DNA of 6,744 nucleotides from Propionivibrio sp. (GTDB taxonomy: Bacteria > Pseudomonadota > Gammaproteobacteria > Burkholderiales > Rhodocyclaceae), in assembly GCA_003249625.1 (NCBI GenBank), contig QKII01000418.1, positions 1-6,744 of the forward strand, written 5' to 3'. Shown here one piece after another: positions 6,106-6,744 of this stretch (its first letter is position 1; each line of letters opens with the position of its first letter). The notes beneath the pieces are model-generated. The model worked only from the letters and a program-made list of their open reading frames with translations, ran no database searches and had not been told where the DNA came from. A program made the translations under genes and the position numbers.

Positions 6106-6744
6106 TCAAGCCACGGCGGGACGAAAATGCGGGATTGCCTCGATCAGTGTACGCGTGTAGTCGGCCCGCGGCGCCCGCAGAACCTCGATTGCCTCGCCGC
6201 TCTCGACGATCTGTCCCCGGTTCATCACGATCACCCTCTCGCACAGCAGGCGCACCACGTTGAGATCGTGGGAGACAAAGATGTAGCTCATCCCCAGTTC
6301 GCGCTTGAGACGGTCGAGCAGTTGCAGCACCACTGCCTGCACCGACACATCGAGCGCCGAGGTGGGCTCGTCGAGGACCAGCAGTAACGGCTCGGGCGCA
6401 ATGGCACGGGCGATGCCGACACGTGCTTTCTGCCCGCCGGACAGCTGGTGAGGGAAGCGGCTCAGCAAATCGTGCGGCAAACCGACCAGGGCGGCTAGCG
6501 CATCGACACGTGCGGCAATGGCCAAGGCGTCGGTCATGCCTTTCAGCCGGCGCAGCGGTTCGGCAATGGCCTCGCGCGCGCTGTAACGCGGGTCAAGGCT
6601 TTCGTGCGGATCCTGGAACACCATCTGAATCTTGCAACGTTGGGGCATGCGGGCAAACTGCGCGGCGCTGTACTGACTGATGTTCTCGCCATCGAGGATG
6701 ACCTCGCCCGCCGTTGCGTCGAGCAGGCGAGTGACGATGCTCGA
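6106..6744 (-). CDS. Oligopeptide/dipeptide-type ABC transporter ATP-binding protein, 3' part
   Basis: This is the C-terminal 212 residues of a cytoplasmic ATPase of the Opp/Dpp/Gsi peptide-importer family. The frame is open to the window edge, and the first visible residues (SSIVTRLL) follow directly on from where the Walker A Lys-Ser would be, so the P-loop lies just outside. The Met at 6648 is internal. Visible in order are the Q-loop in MVFQDPHESLDPR, which is typical of peptide importers, the signature LSGGQ (bases 6430-6444), Walker B with catalytic Glu in VLDEPTSALD (Glu at 6367-6369), and H-loop His in FVSHDLN (6268-6270). The C-terminus ends soon after DYTRTLIEAIP, as in ATPase domains of this family. 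It could be a stand-alone DppF/OppF-type protein or the second half of a double-ATPase such as GsiA or YejF. It is convergent with the upstream genes, so it is probably a separate unit. Confidence 0.92.
   Translation of the reverse strand, partial: SSIVTRLLDATAGEVILDGENISQYSAAQFARMPQRCKIQMVFQDPHESLDPRYSAREAIAEPLRRLKGMTDALAIAARVDALAALVGLPHDLLSRFPHQLSGGQKARVGIARAIAPEPLLLVLDEPTSALDVSVQAVVLQLLDRLKRELGMSYIFVSHDLNVVRLLCERVIVMNRGQIVESGEAIEVLRAPRADYTRTLIEAIPHFRPAVA

Noticed and set aside
6106..6744. Treating the peptide-type ATPase as part of the same uptake system as the Liv genes.
   Set aside because: It is on the opposite strand, convergent, and belongs to a different ABC importer family. The Liv system already has both of its ATPases.

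Overview
The window appears to come from a Gram-negative proteobacterium with moderately high GC content. A betaproteobacterium (Burkholderiales or Rhodocyclales type) is my best guess from codon use and gene content, but no rRNA or marker gene fixes the taxon. It is almost entirely coding: five plus-strand genes packed head to tail (positions 2-6007), then one convergent minus-strand gene running off the right edge. There is no gene-free stretch longer than 98 bases, and I saw no tRNA, rRNA, CRISPR array or insertion sequence.

Positions 2-3135 hold a branched-chain amino acid/amide-type (HAAT family, Liv-like) ABC importer. The left gene is the 3' part of a LivH-like permease. It overlaps by four bases (ATGA) with an 858-codon gene that joins the second permease (LivM) and both ATPases (LivG and LivF) in one polypeptide. 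The usual four membrane and ATPase subunits are therefore carried on two polypeptides. The LivG part has a degenerate ABC signature, so the two ATP sites are predicted to be unequal. No substrate-binding protein lies in the window.

Positions 3132-6007 hold a small NTF2-like protein of the HpxZ/AtzH (DUF3225) family, an eight-helix-type TSUP (TauE/SafE) carrier, and a leaderless Ntn-hydrolase of the gamma-glutamyltransferase family. The hydrolase keeps the catalytic Thr but has lost several glutamate-recognition residues, and it most resembles HpxW (oxamate amidohydrolase). HpxW and HpxZ belong to the oxalurate branch of purine degradation in Klebsiella. HpxZ's homologue AtzH works on N-carboxylated ureas in cyanuric acid breakdown. 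Gene spacing (4-base overlap, 4-base overlap, 61-base gap, 1-base gap) points to one transcription unit.

My working model is a self-contained uptake-and-catabolism operon for a small carboxylated amide such as oxamate, oxalurate or a related ureide. The Liv-type importer would bring the substrate in, the HpxW-like hydrolase would release ammonia, the HpxZ-like protein would handle a carboxylated intermediate, and the TSUP carrier would move an acid product or substrate. The amidase partners HpxY/AtzE and HpxX/AtzG are not in the window.

Positions 6106-6744 (minus strand) are the 3' part of an oligopeptide/dipeptide-type ABC ATPase. It is convergent with the operon and probably belongs to a separate transporter.
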